Shown here: one piece after another, positions 29,284 to 39,000 of the stretch
Layout: each line of letters opens with the position of its first letter
Position numbering within the stretch: the first letter of the stretch is position 1
Source: Symsagittifera roscoffensis
Lineage: Eukaryota > Xenacoelomorpha > Acoela > Convolutidae
Direction of reading: 5' to 3'
NCBI RefSeq assembly: GCF_963678635.1
Contig: NC_087071.1
Coordinates: 32,106,141-32,170,140 of the forward strand
DNA: 64,000 nucleotides
Notes under the pieces: generated by a model
Told to the model about the DNA's origin: nothing
The model's database searches: none
What the model saw: the letters and a program-made list of their open reading frames with translations, nothing else
Made by a program: the position numbers and the translations under genes

Positions 29284-30192
29284 TGTAACATTCGCCCGGA
29301 AGATACATATCGACGGATAACAAAACTAAGTCTTAAGACGACTGGCTAGCGTCTAAACAGAGCTTTGCATGTTTTTCACCGTCTCTGCCAAGCCAGTACT
29401 TTCCGGTGGTCTTTTTTAACATCGGGTCGACAAAAACGTTACTGTTCTCCGGCTTCGACCAGAACGCTCAAATTAACTGAATTACATGCAAAAATAGTGA
29501 GCTCATGGCTGGGTCTCAGTATCCCCAGACCACGAGGTCACTCCTAAAAACAGGGCTACTACTTATTATATTACTATTGTTTTTGTTCAGTAGATAAAAA
29601 TCATCATCTCCATCGAAGATGGATCAACCCTTTCCCCCCAACTCTTAGCACCTCATCCTTGTCAAAACTAATCCAAATATCAATTAAATTCAAGTCAGGA
29701 CATGACAGGATGCTAAAAGTTCATATGAGTCAATAAAAGTTTTCCGTCCCGAGACCCTTCCGGATTCTTGAATCCGGTGAATCAAGCTCCTTAAGTTCGA
29801 TTTCACGACAACACGGAAGGCTGGTTTCTTACGCTTCACCGTTGTTCACAATAGTTGCAACTCGGAACGATCTCTGTAATTCGTTGTCGTTTTCTTCAAT
29901 TTCGACTTCTTCAATTTCGATCAAGTTGTTCTCGTCAGCGCAACTAATGTTGTTGTTGTTTTTTCTCTCTCGTTTTTTTTGTTAAAATGGCCGTTTCAGC
30001 ATTTCTCAGAAATGTGACGTCATCATTCGAATTTTTGAAATTTTAAAATACTAGAATATTCCAGCCTTCACCGTTTGGCTAAATGTTCCAATAACGCCCC
30101 TAGTTCTTAAAAACCACCAATCCGGAAGGCTTACTGCTAAAATTCCGAATTCTGCAGAAATTGCATTTTTCACATTCTGGTCGAATGTCACA
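29284..30192 (-). repeat. 5' LTR of Element 1
   Basis: The 909-bp LTR starts TGTGACATTCG at 30192 (minus strand) and ends CGAATGTTACA at 29284. It matches the 3' LTR base for base apart from a 27-base gap and a few substitutions. It should contain promoter and polyadenylation signals for the element. I could not place a TATA box or poly(A) signal with confidence. Confidence 0.85.
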
Positions 30193-30519
30193 GAGATGAT
30201 GATTTTTATCTACTGAGCAAAAACAATATTAATATAATAAATAGTAGTTGCCCTGTTTTTAGGAGTGTGTTCGTGGTCTGGGGACACTGAGACCCAGCCA
30301 TGAGCTCACTGTTTTGCATATGATTAAGTTAATTTGAGCGTTATGGTCGAAGCCGGAGAGCAGTAACGTTTTTGTGGACCCAATGTTAGGAAATACACCA
30401 AAAGAACTGGCTTTGGCAGAGACGGTGAAAAGCATGTAGAGCTGTGTTTAGACGCTAGCCAGTTGTTTTAGAACCTAGCTTTAATTTCCGGCGATATGTA
30501 TTTCCGGGCGAATGTTACA
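30193..30519 (+). repeat. Element 0: right piece of the older opposite-orientation LTR
   Basis: This is the reverse complement of the LTR segment 6782-7108, clearly diverged. It ends CGGGCGAATGTTACA at 30519, exactly the LTR end signature, now on the plus strand. The sequence after 30519 does not resemble the leader, so this is the 3' or a solo LTR of the older copy. With 6346-6781 it rebuilds a continuous LTR region interrupted by Element 1. Confidence 0.7.
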
Positions 30520-30816
30520 CTCCTAATTGACCTCTCCGCTTTCGTCCAATTCAATGATTAACACCACTAATCGTTTAAAGCATCAAATTCTCTCACTGAA
30601 CTGTTCCAGAAGATAATTCGTTTTTTTTTCTGACATGCATTTCAGGCTATTCTGGTCGAATGTCATAATCTCAGCCAAGCTCAGAAGGTACAGAAGAAGG
30701 ATTTTGGCTCTGGAAGGATCTTGGTTCTAGAAGGATCTTTAATAAGCTCTGGAAGCATTGAAATCGACTTGATTTAGTCATAAAATTTTGGCGTTGTTTT
30801 TATATAGTGTTGGTAC
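30520..30816. other. Spacer, nothing recognised
   Basis: AT-rich single-copy-looking sequence right of the LTR nest. No ORF or repeat that I can identify. Confidence 0.4.
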
Positions 30817-31555
30817 GGCCCTATCCAATCTGTTCACATACCGTCGCATGACGGAAGGGTCCGTTTTAATTGACATTTAAAAAAAAAGTACTCAGTAGTC
30901 ATTGCATAATATAATCAGAAGGTCAAAAGTATTATAGTTACCGAGGATCCAGAGCGACGCGTCTAGTTAGTGGTATGAAAAATCTATCCTATTACGAACG
31001 CCTTAAAGAACTGAATCTATCATCGCTGGAATACAGAAGGAAAAGAGGGACAATGATAGAAATGTATAAAATCTGCTATGGTTTGTATGATAGGAATGCC
31101 ACTGCGGGACTATTCGAGCGGAATGATAGGGATTCTAGAGGTAACGCATGTAAAGTAGTAGTACGTAAAGCAAATCTAGAAATGCGAAAAAATTTCTTCA
31201 CGATTAGAGCACCTTTCGACTGGAACAATCTGCCACAGGAAGCAGTGCAAAGCAAGACCATCGACGAATTCAAGTGGAAACTGGACAAACATTGGAAAGC
31301 GATTGGAATTGACATGTACGAATTCGAACGGAGATAGGAAAAAAACATTTGAAATGACCACAAGAGGCACTGCCTAATGGTCATAAAAACTTGACTTGAC
31401 TTGACTAGGAGTCCCTTCATCACATTATCCAGTCGAAATCTTCGGAATTTTCTAGATATGGAAGAGTAAAGTATTATGTGGATAGATCATTTAGAACTTA
31501 AATTAAAATGGGCCCTTCCGTCATGCGACGGTACGTGCACAGGTTGGATAGGGCC
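30817..31555. mobile_element. Inverted-repeat element enclosing a LINE fragment
   Basis: The 55-bp ends (30817-30871 and 31501-31555) are inverted copies with about 5 mismatches. Both start GGCCCTATCCAA and share an internal palindrome CCGTCGCATGACGG. Between them lies the 3' end of a non-LTR retrotransposon. No target-site duplication is evident, so the class is unclear. Confidence 0.6.
30951..31337 (+). pseudogene. C-terminal reverse-transcriptase fragment of a LINE (CR1/Jockey-like)
   Basis: The frame encodes RATRLVSGMKNLSYYERLK, then SLEYRRKRG, then YKICYGLYD, and later RKNFFTIRAPFDWNNLP. These are the characteristic last segments of RT proteins of CR1/Jockey-type non-LTR elements. The ORF ends naturally at 31337. 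The 3' tail has the pentamer CTTGA repeated three times near 31388-31406, as LINE 3' ends often do. The catalytic part of RT is absent, so this is a 5'-truncated, dead copy. Its final ORF is still open, so it is either young or retained by chance. Confidence 0.8.
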
Positions 31556-32130
31556 GGTTGCACAGGGTGGATAGAAGTAAAGATAAAAGTTTTTTCCCCG
31601 TCATTGCATTAGTATAGTAAGTGTATAGTTAATATTAGCTACAATAGTAGTTGCACCACTAGATTATTAGTTGCAAGTTAATATTAGTTGCTCCACTATA
31701 TTCGCCAGACAAGAAACTCATTCCACAGGGGCGTACTTGAAGACTTGTCTATAGATTACCGTATAGCGCGCTCGACAAACATCAAACATATCACATCCCT
31801 ATTTTATTATAGTAAATTACAAAAGTAAGTGTCTTCACATCGAGAAAACAGTCTGGGATCAATGTTATATTCGAAACGTTTTCGAGTTACTAGCTCAACA
31901 TCAGCAAACAACATCTGAAAAATGTGCAAACTTAATATTACATAGGAAGCAAAACGCATTGTCTTCACATCTCTTTAATAAGCTCAGCACAACAATTGTG
32001 CTAAGGGTTTTTGACTGGATGAAATGAAAGACTTAAGAATTATCTTCGCTTACCATGATAATTTCTGACCATCTATTTTATATGCTGCAAGTCTGGTAGC
32101 CTTATGGTTAGCGTCTGTCTACCTACTTAA
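31556..32130. other. Spacer upstream of the P5CR gene
   Basis: AT-rich. Small internal duplications of TTAGTTGCAAGTTAATATTAG type occur at 31630-31700, and a palindrome AGCACAACAATTGTGCT near 31986-32002. No gene seen. Confidence 0.4.
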
Positions 32131-32141
32131 TTATTTTTCAG
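32131..32141 (+). promoter_or_regulatory. Splice acceptor just upstream of the P5CR start (possible trans-splice site)
   Basis: TTATTTTTCAG ends 6 bases before the ATG at 32148. No 5' UTR exon is evident upstream. This is what a spliced-leader acceptor looks like; a cis-spliced non-coding exon is the alternative. Confidence 0.5.
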
Positions 32142-32147
32142 TCTGTC

Positions 32148-35100
32148 ATGGCAGAAAGCCTGCTAGATATCGGTTTCGTTGGTGCTGGTGAGATGGCTTG
32201 TGCAATGGTAGCTGGAATAGTTTCAAAGCTGAACCCGAAATCAATCATGGCTTCGTCTCCAACGGGTGCTACAAAATTAGATCGATACGGCGCTGTTTGC
32301 TCGAAATCAAACTCTGAAATTTTCAAGAATTGTAAAATTGTGGTGATAGCATGCAAACCGACACAAGTGCCGGATATTCTGAAAGAGTGGAAAGACTCAG
32401 TCAAAAAAGGTAAACTGCATACGCAATCCTAGGCTTTTCATTTTCCATTTGAGTTATTTACACTTGAAAAAGTAATCTTGTAATCGGGAACTAGATTTTT
32501 TACCCGTAAACAACTTTTCTTATTCACATTCAACTTGCTTTGTTATTCAATCTTAGCAACTTGTAGGATCCTTCGCACTTGCCATTGAGGTAACGCCGTC
32601 ACTTTTTTACCCTAGGGTCAGGGGTTCGAATCCCGGCCGGAACTTATGTTTTAATGTATTTTTTCATTATTGTTTTTTTATCCGGTAAAAATTGATTTTC
32701 AAAGTTTCGTTTATCTGCTCAACTTTGATCGGCTGAGTTGCCACATCACGGATTTTTCTTGTGCTGTAAGCAAGTATAATGTTAGATGCAAGTGTTGTTC
32801 ATTTTAGTTTCATGTGGGTTATTTTTATAAAATCGAATTTTTCTGCTCAACTGGTTTCCGCTTCGTAAGTTTTGTTCCGTTGCGAATTTCAAGTTCAAAT
32901 GTTTTGCTTGGCATGTTTGACTAGAATTTTTGTTTGATAAAAACAGCTATTATTAAATGTATGGGATGGGTTTTTGGTTTGTTTGATAGGAGATAAGGAA
33001 ATTTTGAGACAAGGAAATTTCTGAATTATTGACCGTTTTTTATGGTTTTTTTTTTAATTGTTTCAAAAATTAATTTCCCGAATCTGAGATTGAGTTCAGT
33101 AGAGATAACAGGTAGCGGGAAGCTTCCCATTCCCAGAATCAGCGGTAACTCACAATTTTTTAAAAGAGGTATCGCCCACGGAAAAGTCAAAATTTTTGAT
33201 TTTTTGACCGTTTTTATAAAACTTTGATTGCGTCAGGATTTTATAATTTTCTGAATTTACTGTTCTATATTTCTATATGTTTGTCTTGTATCATGATTGG
33301 TGCGAAGCTCGGCTTTTTTCTTGGAAGCTAATTTTGGAAGCATCAAATGGGCGCATAGTCAAATCACCAGTGTTGGAAGCTGCATTGTTCCCCGCGAGTG
33401 CATGAGAACGAAGATGTCATCGAAACGAACATGTCATTGAAATTTTTGAGAACGAAAATTTCATTGAAATTTTTGAACGAAAATGTCATTGAAACTTTGA
33501 AAAGTTTTTTTTTTTTCAAAGAGTAACCTCTCATATCTCAGTTTTTCCGTTCATATCAGCGGGTTTTTGGAAGCTTTTTTGATACGCGACTGCCTAAATT
33601 CCTTTGACACAAAAATTTATGGCACTCGGAAAAGTCTAAATTTTGATTTGTTGGCCGTTTTTTGAAACTTAGAAAGTTCTCGAGAATTTCTTCTCATATC
33701 TAAGTTTTTGGGTTCAATCGGAATTACAGTTTGCGTGAATCTCCTTGGACATTTTGAACTATGGAAGACATTTTGCTCAATTGATTCAAAGATTTAACTT
33801 CATTAGTTTACTTAGGTCTCTCGAAAGCCTTCGATATAATCAAAATCAGTAACACTTTGCTGATGCGGAAAATCCTTTCGCTAAATCTAGAGAAACCTTT
33901 CTAGGAAGTCCTGGCCATTTTTTAACGGATAGGTCTTAATCGGGGGATAGAATAGCGCTCTATCAGATGGTTCAGTTTCGGGCCCTCGTTGTTATTGATT
34001 TACCTGGCTCAAAACCTTTTGAAAAAGAAAATGATTTTGATTGGACTCAAACAACTTGGAGTTGAAGTATTCCAAATCATTTACAGTTTGAAGCTTAAAA
34101 GATGTGTCTCAGCACATATTTTACATGACTCAGATATTTTCCCAAAATTTTTTAAGAAACCTCTTCTTCGTCAGAATCGGGTCAAGGACCTTGGTGTGTG
34201 TATACTTGGAACCTCAAGTTGTCATAGCATACCTCGAGCTAATTCGCAAAATCTGGAGGTTTTCTTTTCTAGTACGCCGTACTGCTTACTTTGGTGCATA
34301 TACATATAGCATTTACATAGCATATACATCCTTGCGAACTTCGGTGGTCGAAACAAAAAGTCGAAAAAATCATCCCGTTCCACTTTTATAATTTTTTGGG
34401 GGCGATGTTTTATTTAATTTAGCCTTGGTTTTTCAAAGTTTTATGTCATCAAAATTATTATTTTTCGCATTTCGGTGTTTCTTTGTTTGCTATGTTCGAG
34501 CTACCCTGTCCTTATTATTTCTTTTGTAGTTTAGATTCAATCAAAGCATCGGGAGTTGTATCGATATGTGCCGGAGTCAAATTGAGTCAGTTGGAGGAAC
34601 TAAATTGTCCAGTAATCCGAATAATGCCCAACTTAGGGGTCCGAGTCGGCGCTGGAACCCTTCCATACTGCACTTCTGCAAACTGCACTGAAGATTTTGA
34701 AAAATCAGTTATGTCTATTTTTGAACCTCTCGGTTTAGCTGTAAAAGTACCGGAGAAGTTTTTCAATGCGGCTCAAGGTATCAGTGGGTGTGGACCTGCG
34801 TTCATAGCTCTCTTTATTGAGTCTTTGGTGGATGCAGGTGTTCGAGAGGGATTGACTCGAGATGTGGCTTGGAGACTAGCTTGTCAAACAGGAATCAGTC
34901 TCACTTTATACTCGCCTCGCGTTCATGTGCGTAACTTCTAAACTCTGTGTTGCATCTAGGCTTTTTGGGAGGGTTTTGTTCGAAAATCAAATTTATTTTG
35001 CGGTGGACCAATTCGATTTCTTTTACTTTTTCCGAATTTCAAGGACTCTCCATGAATCCGTTTTTTTTTGTGAATTTTTCTAAATTAAATGGTATAATTA

Positions 35101-35599
35101 GTCAGTTTTTTTTGCAAAAAATTCAATTAACTAAATGTGGGTTTTTCTGTGAAATAAAAAATAATAATTACATGATCATCTGAGGTTTTGAGAACTGAAA
35201 CTAGACATTATTTTTTCATTTAATCTTGTTCAGAATCAGAACCTGATGTTTTGTTCAGCATATAACTGCTAAACTAGATCAAAAACAAAGTTTTCTAGTT
35301 AAACTAGATCAAGATATACAAAAAGAAAGTTTGCAAACGACTCAAGAGTGAATCGGTTGTTTGTGTGAGTTTAAAGTCAAACTGATACCATAACAGTTTA
35401 CGGCACTGGGAAGCTCATGTTGGAAACAAACACTTCGCCTTCCGATTTGAAGTACAAAGTTTGCTCGCCTGGAGGAGTATCAATTGCAGGTGTCGTATCA
35501 CTAGAGAAAACTGGATTCAGATCCTCTGTAATTGAGGCTCATCGAGCTACAATTGAGAAAACGAAGGAAATGGAGAGAGCTGCACAAGGAATGAACTGA
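32148..35599 (+). CDS. PYCR: Pyrroline-5-carboxylate reductase (3 exons, 273 aa)
   Basis: The enzyme reduces 1-pyrroline-5-carboxylate to proline with NAD(P)H, the last step of proline synthesis. Exons: 32148-32409, 34535-34891, 35397-35599, total 822 bases. The N-terminus has the dinucleotide-binding loop IGFVGAGEMACAM. VVIACKP closes the cofactor domain. The C-terminal dimerisation domain includes NAAQGISGCGPAF, the family signature region, and YKVCSPGGVSIAGVVSLE. Length equals that of typical P5CRs (about 270-320). There is no obvious mitochondrial presequence, so it may be the cytosolic type (PYCR3/proC-like). The first intron holds SINE-like and LINE relics. The second intron fits the protein best with GA-AG ends. 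The gene stops 478 bases before the next gene's acceptor, same strand. Identification is very secure; only the exact second donor is open. Confidence 0.93.
32560..32645 (+). repeat. tRNA-like SINE remnant in P5CR intron 1
   Basis: A pol III B-box-like GGGGTTCGAATCCC lies near 32626-32639. A weak A-box-like stretch (TTGCCATTGAGG) lies about 50 bases before it. The arms do not fold into a full tRNA, so it is a SINE head or an old tRNA pseudogene. Confidence 0.4.
33404..33500 (+). repeat. Short tandem repeat, unit about 27 bases
   Basis: Three to four imperfect units of the type GAACGAAAATGTCATTGAAA, in the first P5CR intron. Confidence 0.6.
33799..34020 (+). pseudogene. Decayed LINE reverse-transcriptase segment
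   Basis: The translation shows LGLSKAFDIIKISNTLL, matching the conserved LSKAFD-type RT motif of non-LTR elements. Further on, GSVSGP and LLIYLAQ appear in shifted frames. Stops and frameshifts show it is dead. It lies in the first intron of the P5CR gene, sense orientation. Confidence 0.6.
34892..35396 (+). other. Probable GA-AG intron in P5CR
   Basis: The exon ends AAACAG and the intron would begin GAATCA and end AACAG. This joins ACQT directly to VYGTGKLMLE, which aligns without gap to the family helix. A GT donor 7 bases downstream (ATCA|GTCTCA) keeps the frame but changes the first residue and inserts two more in that helix. Confidence 0.55.
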
Positions 35600-36060
35600 A
35601 ATCGGGACGAGATTCAAATTTTGGATTTGAGATGTGATCTGTCTTTATAAGTCATGTTATAAAAGTATTTAATTTTTTTTGAGATATACAGCTCAAAAAG
35701 GTATAAACATTATTTGTTTCCCGTTTTTAAATATTTTCTACAGATCAGATTGAAATAACACGAGTTAACATGATTGTGAAAACTGAAAAGTCAAAAAAAT
35801 TGTATATGTGTCATCTTCTTTTGGGCTGACTAAAAATTGTGACACTTATTATGGTTGTGAACTTTTAATTAAGGTTGTGTTGAATTGAAGGGATACCAAA
35901 TGCATTTTATGTTAAACGAAGCGGTTGTAATTTTGAAAAGCATGAAAAAATAAGTTTTTGATTTACTTGGACGAAATCGAAGCAACATGAATTTAAAACC
36001 AACATGGCACAAATGGTCGTCTAATTAAACAAGCAGAGCTAGTTCTATTTTTCATAACTG

Positions 36061-36077
36061 TTTCAGTTTTTTTTCAG
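36061..36077 (+). promoter_or_regulatory. Double splice acceptor just upstream of the bZIP gene start
   Basis: TTTCAG followed by TTTTTTTTCAG ends 7 bases before the ATG at 36085. As with the P5CR gene, no upstream exon is evident, so this is a candidate spliced-leader acceptor. Confidence 0.5.
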
Positions 36078-36084
36078 GAGTGGT

Positions 36085-39000
36085 ATGAAAAAATTAATAG
36101 CTGCGCATATTTTGTTCTTGTGTTTGATTCGCAGTCCTATGTTGAAACAGATCTCGAGCCGGTCTCGCCAATTCCCATCAACGGACACTCTTGACCTTTT
36201 AACCAGTTCGGGCTCAGTCGATTATTTACCAACTTTCGCAAAAGATGGACTCGATTTCGAAAACTTCAATTCAATTTCAATGCTGCCCGACGTATCTAAG
36301 TTTTGGTCATATACAAATGCAGGTTATGCCGGAATAACACCCGGATATTTCTGGACTCTAATTCTGGACACTTGGGGGAGAACAGGGCCAAGTAGTTTTC
36401 AATCAAGTGGCAGTTCGGGTATCTTGTCTGATATCACTGGATCTAATGGATTAACTACCGCGGTAAGTTGAAACTTGAAATGTGGATATTTGTTTAAACC
36501 CTGGTCTTACTCAATGCAGGACCATCCGTGGATGATGGGGGGATGTCAGCCATTTAGCGTCGGGTCCACCATGAGGAGGACCCCTCCAACGTGATTGAAT
36601 CGGGATTCGAACTGACGATCAATGTGATAAAGGCCGAGCGTCTGGCCCTCTCAGCCACGGCTGATCTTTGAAATTGATGAAATCTTTCGTAACATGCGTT
36701 ACCAATGCTGGCTCTTTTCCAGTAACAAACTTTTTTCCAGTCCATTATTTCTCAAATTTAATTACGCTTTTTTTCGGATTAACAACTAGTTTAACAAAAT
36801 CATTTGAATCACATATGATGGTGCTATCACTTATGATGCTGCTGTGCTGACATGCTCAGTTTCATGAAAATTCAAACTTAGCTACTGGGTTGGTACTTGT
36901 ATTCAGGGTAATTTCAGGAGGTCTTTGCAAAAATTGCCATTGGCCCCAAACTTTCCGAGTTTTAATTTAAGCTCGTATTTTTGGACCTAACTGTGTGTGC
37001 GGGGGTTGGGGGGTGTTTCAGCGAGAAAAAAAAATTGCCAAACGCACAAAGTTAAAGCCGAGGAGGAACTTTGTTTTCGAGCGTTTTCTTAGTTCCTATC
37101 ACAAAAAAACAGTGGCTCAAAAATGTCTAGAACGTTTTTGAGTGTCTTTTGTTGCTTGTTTCGAAATATTGGGAATATTTGTTTTCTAAATCTTTGAGTT
37201 GTGGTATGTTTTTACAATTGTTTGTTTTTACAGAGTATTGCAATCGGGGACTTTTTTCCCGTAAATAACTTCATGCACAGGACTCATCATTTCATCTCTT
37301 GGACTCCTTCATCTTCTGATATGCTCAATTTCCTAAAATTAAAATAAAATTAATTTAACTTGAGTAGTAGTTAGTTAAAGCGAGTTTCAGATTGTAATTA
37401 TTTTTTAAACAAAATTTCTCATTTTTCGGGTTCGTGGGTTTTGCCATAGTTTATGTCGGATCATTTTCCGTTTTTTTAAAATACCATTTTTTATCTGATA
37501 GTGTTTTTATTGGCTTACTTTCTAGAGCATTTGTTTCGTTCCAATTTCATTATTTTTTACTATCATTGAAAGTTCAGTAGTTTGTAAATTTATCAAGTTT
37601 GATTTTGGGTTAATTTTTTTTTCACTTTTTTCGTTTTTTAATATATTTAAACAGCTTCAGTGTATATTGTATTGGCTCAGTTAACTTATATTGGATAATT
37701 TCGAGGGCAAATATATTCGCATGCGATTATTATTCTCAGATTTGGATGGGTCGTAAAAATTTTTAAAACTTTACGCAACTTTTTATGTTAACCGTTTTGT
37801 TTTCGACTCAAACAGGTTTCGATCTAAAATTTGTGCCGCTCGGTAGTTTTTTTTTCAATTCTTTTTCAAGGTGCTTATGAACTTCTTATACAACCATGAA
37901 GTTTTTGTAGCTCTATTTTTTTCAAATTTTCAAGTAATTTTTTTCAAGTAAATTTTTTAACTTACCTTTTTTTTGCATCGCAAGTGTTGCGAAGCTCCGC
38001 TGCGCCTATGCGTCATAATTAGGTTTTTGGCAGATTTGGTTCTCGTTTTAGCAAAGTGATGCGAAGGACTCCTTCTATTCTGTTTAATCTTCTATTCTGT
38101 TTAATAAACTTGCAGCGTCCTCATGAAAAGAATGAAGGACAGGGAAGTTTCTGTTAACGTCTCCTCCAATTTTAACATCTTTGCCTCGCTTACTGCTTCG
38201 GTAGAAAATGAAAACAAAATTTTTTAAAACCTTTTGTTGTAAATATTCAGTGTCGTGTCTTTTGACATGAATCCGTTCATTTGTAGGGACTTTTTCTTTG
38301 TATGTGAAGTTGCAGAGAGTACGTGCATGTTATTCCTTGGAAAATTAAAAATCTGTAGATATTGAATTAGAATAAAAACCCCACCAAGCAACTCAACAAA
38401 CCGAAAACGAAAAACAATTACATAATAAAACAGAAGGTTAACAGATTCCCTTCTACTTCAAAAGTGAAGCAGCCTCGGTTAAGGCAGGTAGATTAATTAT
38501 TAAGCGCCGTACAAAAGCGTTCAGCCTCGATGGCTGATACCACTCGAAAAAACTGCATTATGCAAAGCTCAGAAACAGTACATCTTGCAGGTCCAATTTT
38601 TCACATGCTCAGCACTTTAAAAGGAATACATTTATACAACACTAAAGCTCCCGTCTAAAGTTTAAGTGACAATAAAATATCGGAATCACAGTTCAGACGT
38701 TTCTAAGCGTCCGGAATCTAAGACGGAGATCAGTTTTTCGCTGCTAGCCCCTCTTTTCCTAAAACAGTCGGCAATGTGCTCACAGTTTGGCACCCAATTA
38801 ACAGAACGTATTACTTTTTCACTCTGAGATTGTCGAATTGTTGCATTATCCAATCAGAGTCGCTTTTCTTCTACAGCTTTCGTGGACTGCAGATTGTCGC
38901 AGAGTATGGCAGATATACGTATGGCTGTCGTGTTTTTTTGGCCAGAGTTGTCGTACGGGTTAAAGACTTGCGCCCCTAAAAAGTTTTATTTTCCATATAA

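Larger units (their letters stand above)
6782..30192 (-). mobile_element. Element 1: complete giant Ty3/gypsy-type LTR retrotransposon (about 23.4 kb)
   Basis: The element is bounded by two LTRs of 909 bp (29284-30192) and 936 bp (6782-7717). They start TGTGACATTCG, end CGAATGTTACA and are nearly identical. The internal order on the minus strand is leader, gag, gag-protease-RT-RNase H, integrase-macrodomain, SGNH hydrolase, three unassigned ORFs, 3' UTR and polypurine tract. Protease, RT, RNase H, integrase is the Ty3/gypsy order, and the integrase is followed by a GPF-type module. The element is two to four times the usual 5-10 kb of the group. About 7.8 kb between integrase and 3' UTR is accessory coding sequence. 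A 3-bp overlap, GAG, is seen at the flanks (6779-6781 and 30193-30195). This is shorter than the usual 4-6-bp target duplication, so either end may be off by a base or two. Confidence 0.88.

Noticed and set aside
36463-36850. Minus-strand 63-codon ORF and plus-strand 60-codon ORF over the SINE.
   Set aside because: No coding features; they coincide with the tRNA-like repeat and intron sequence.
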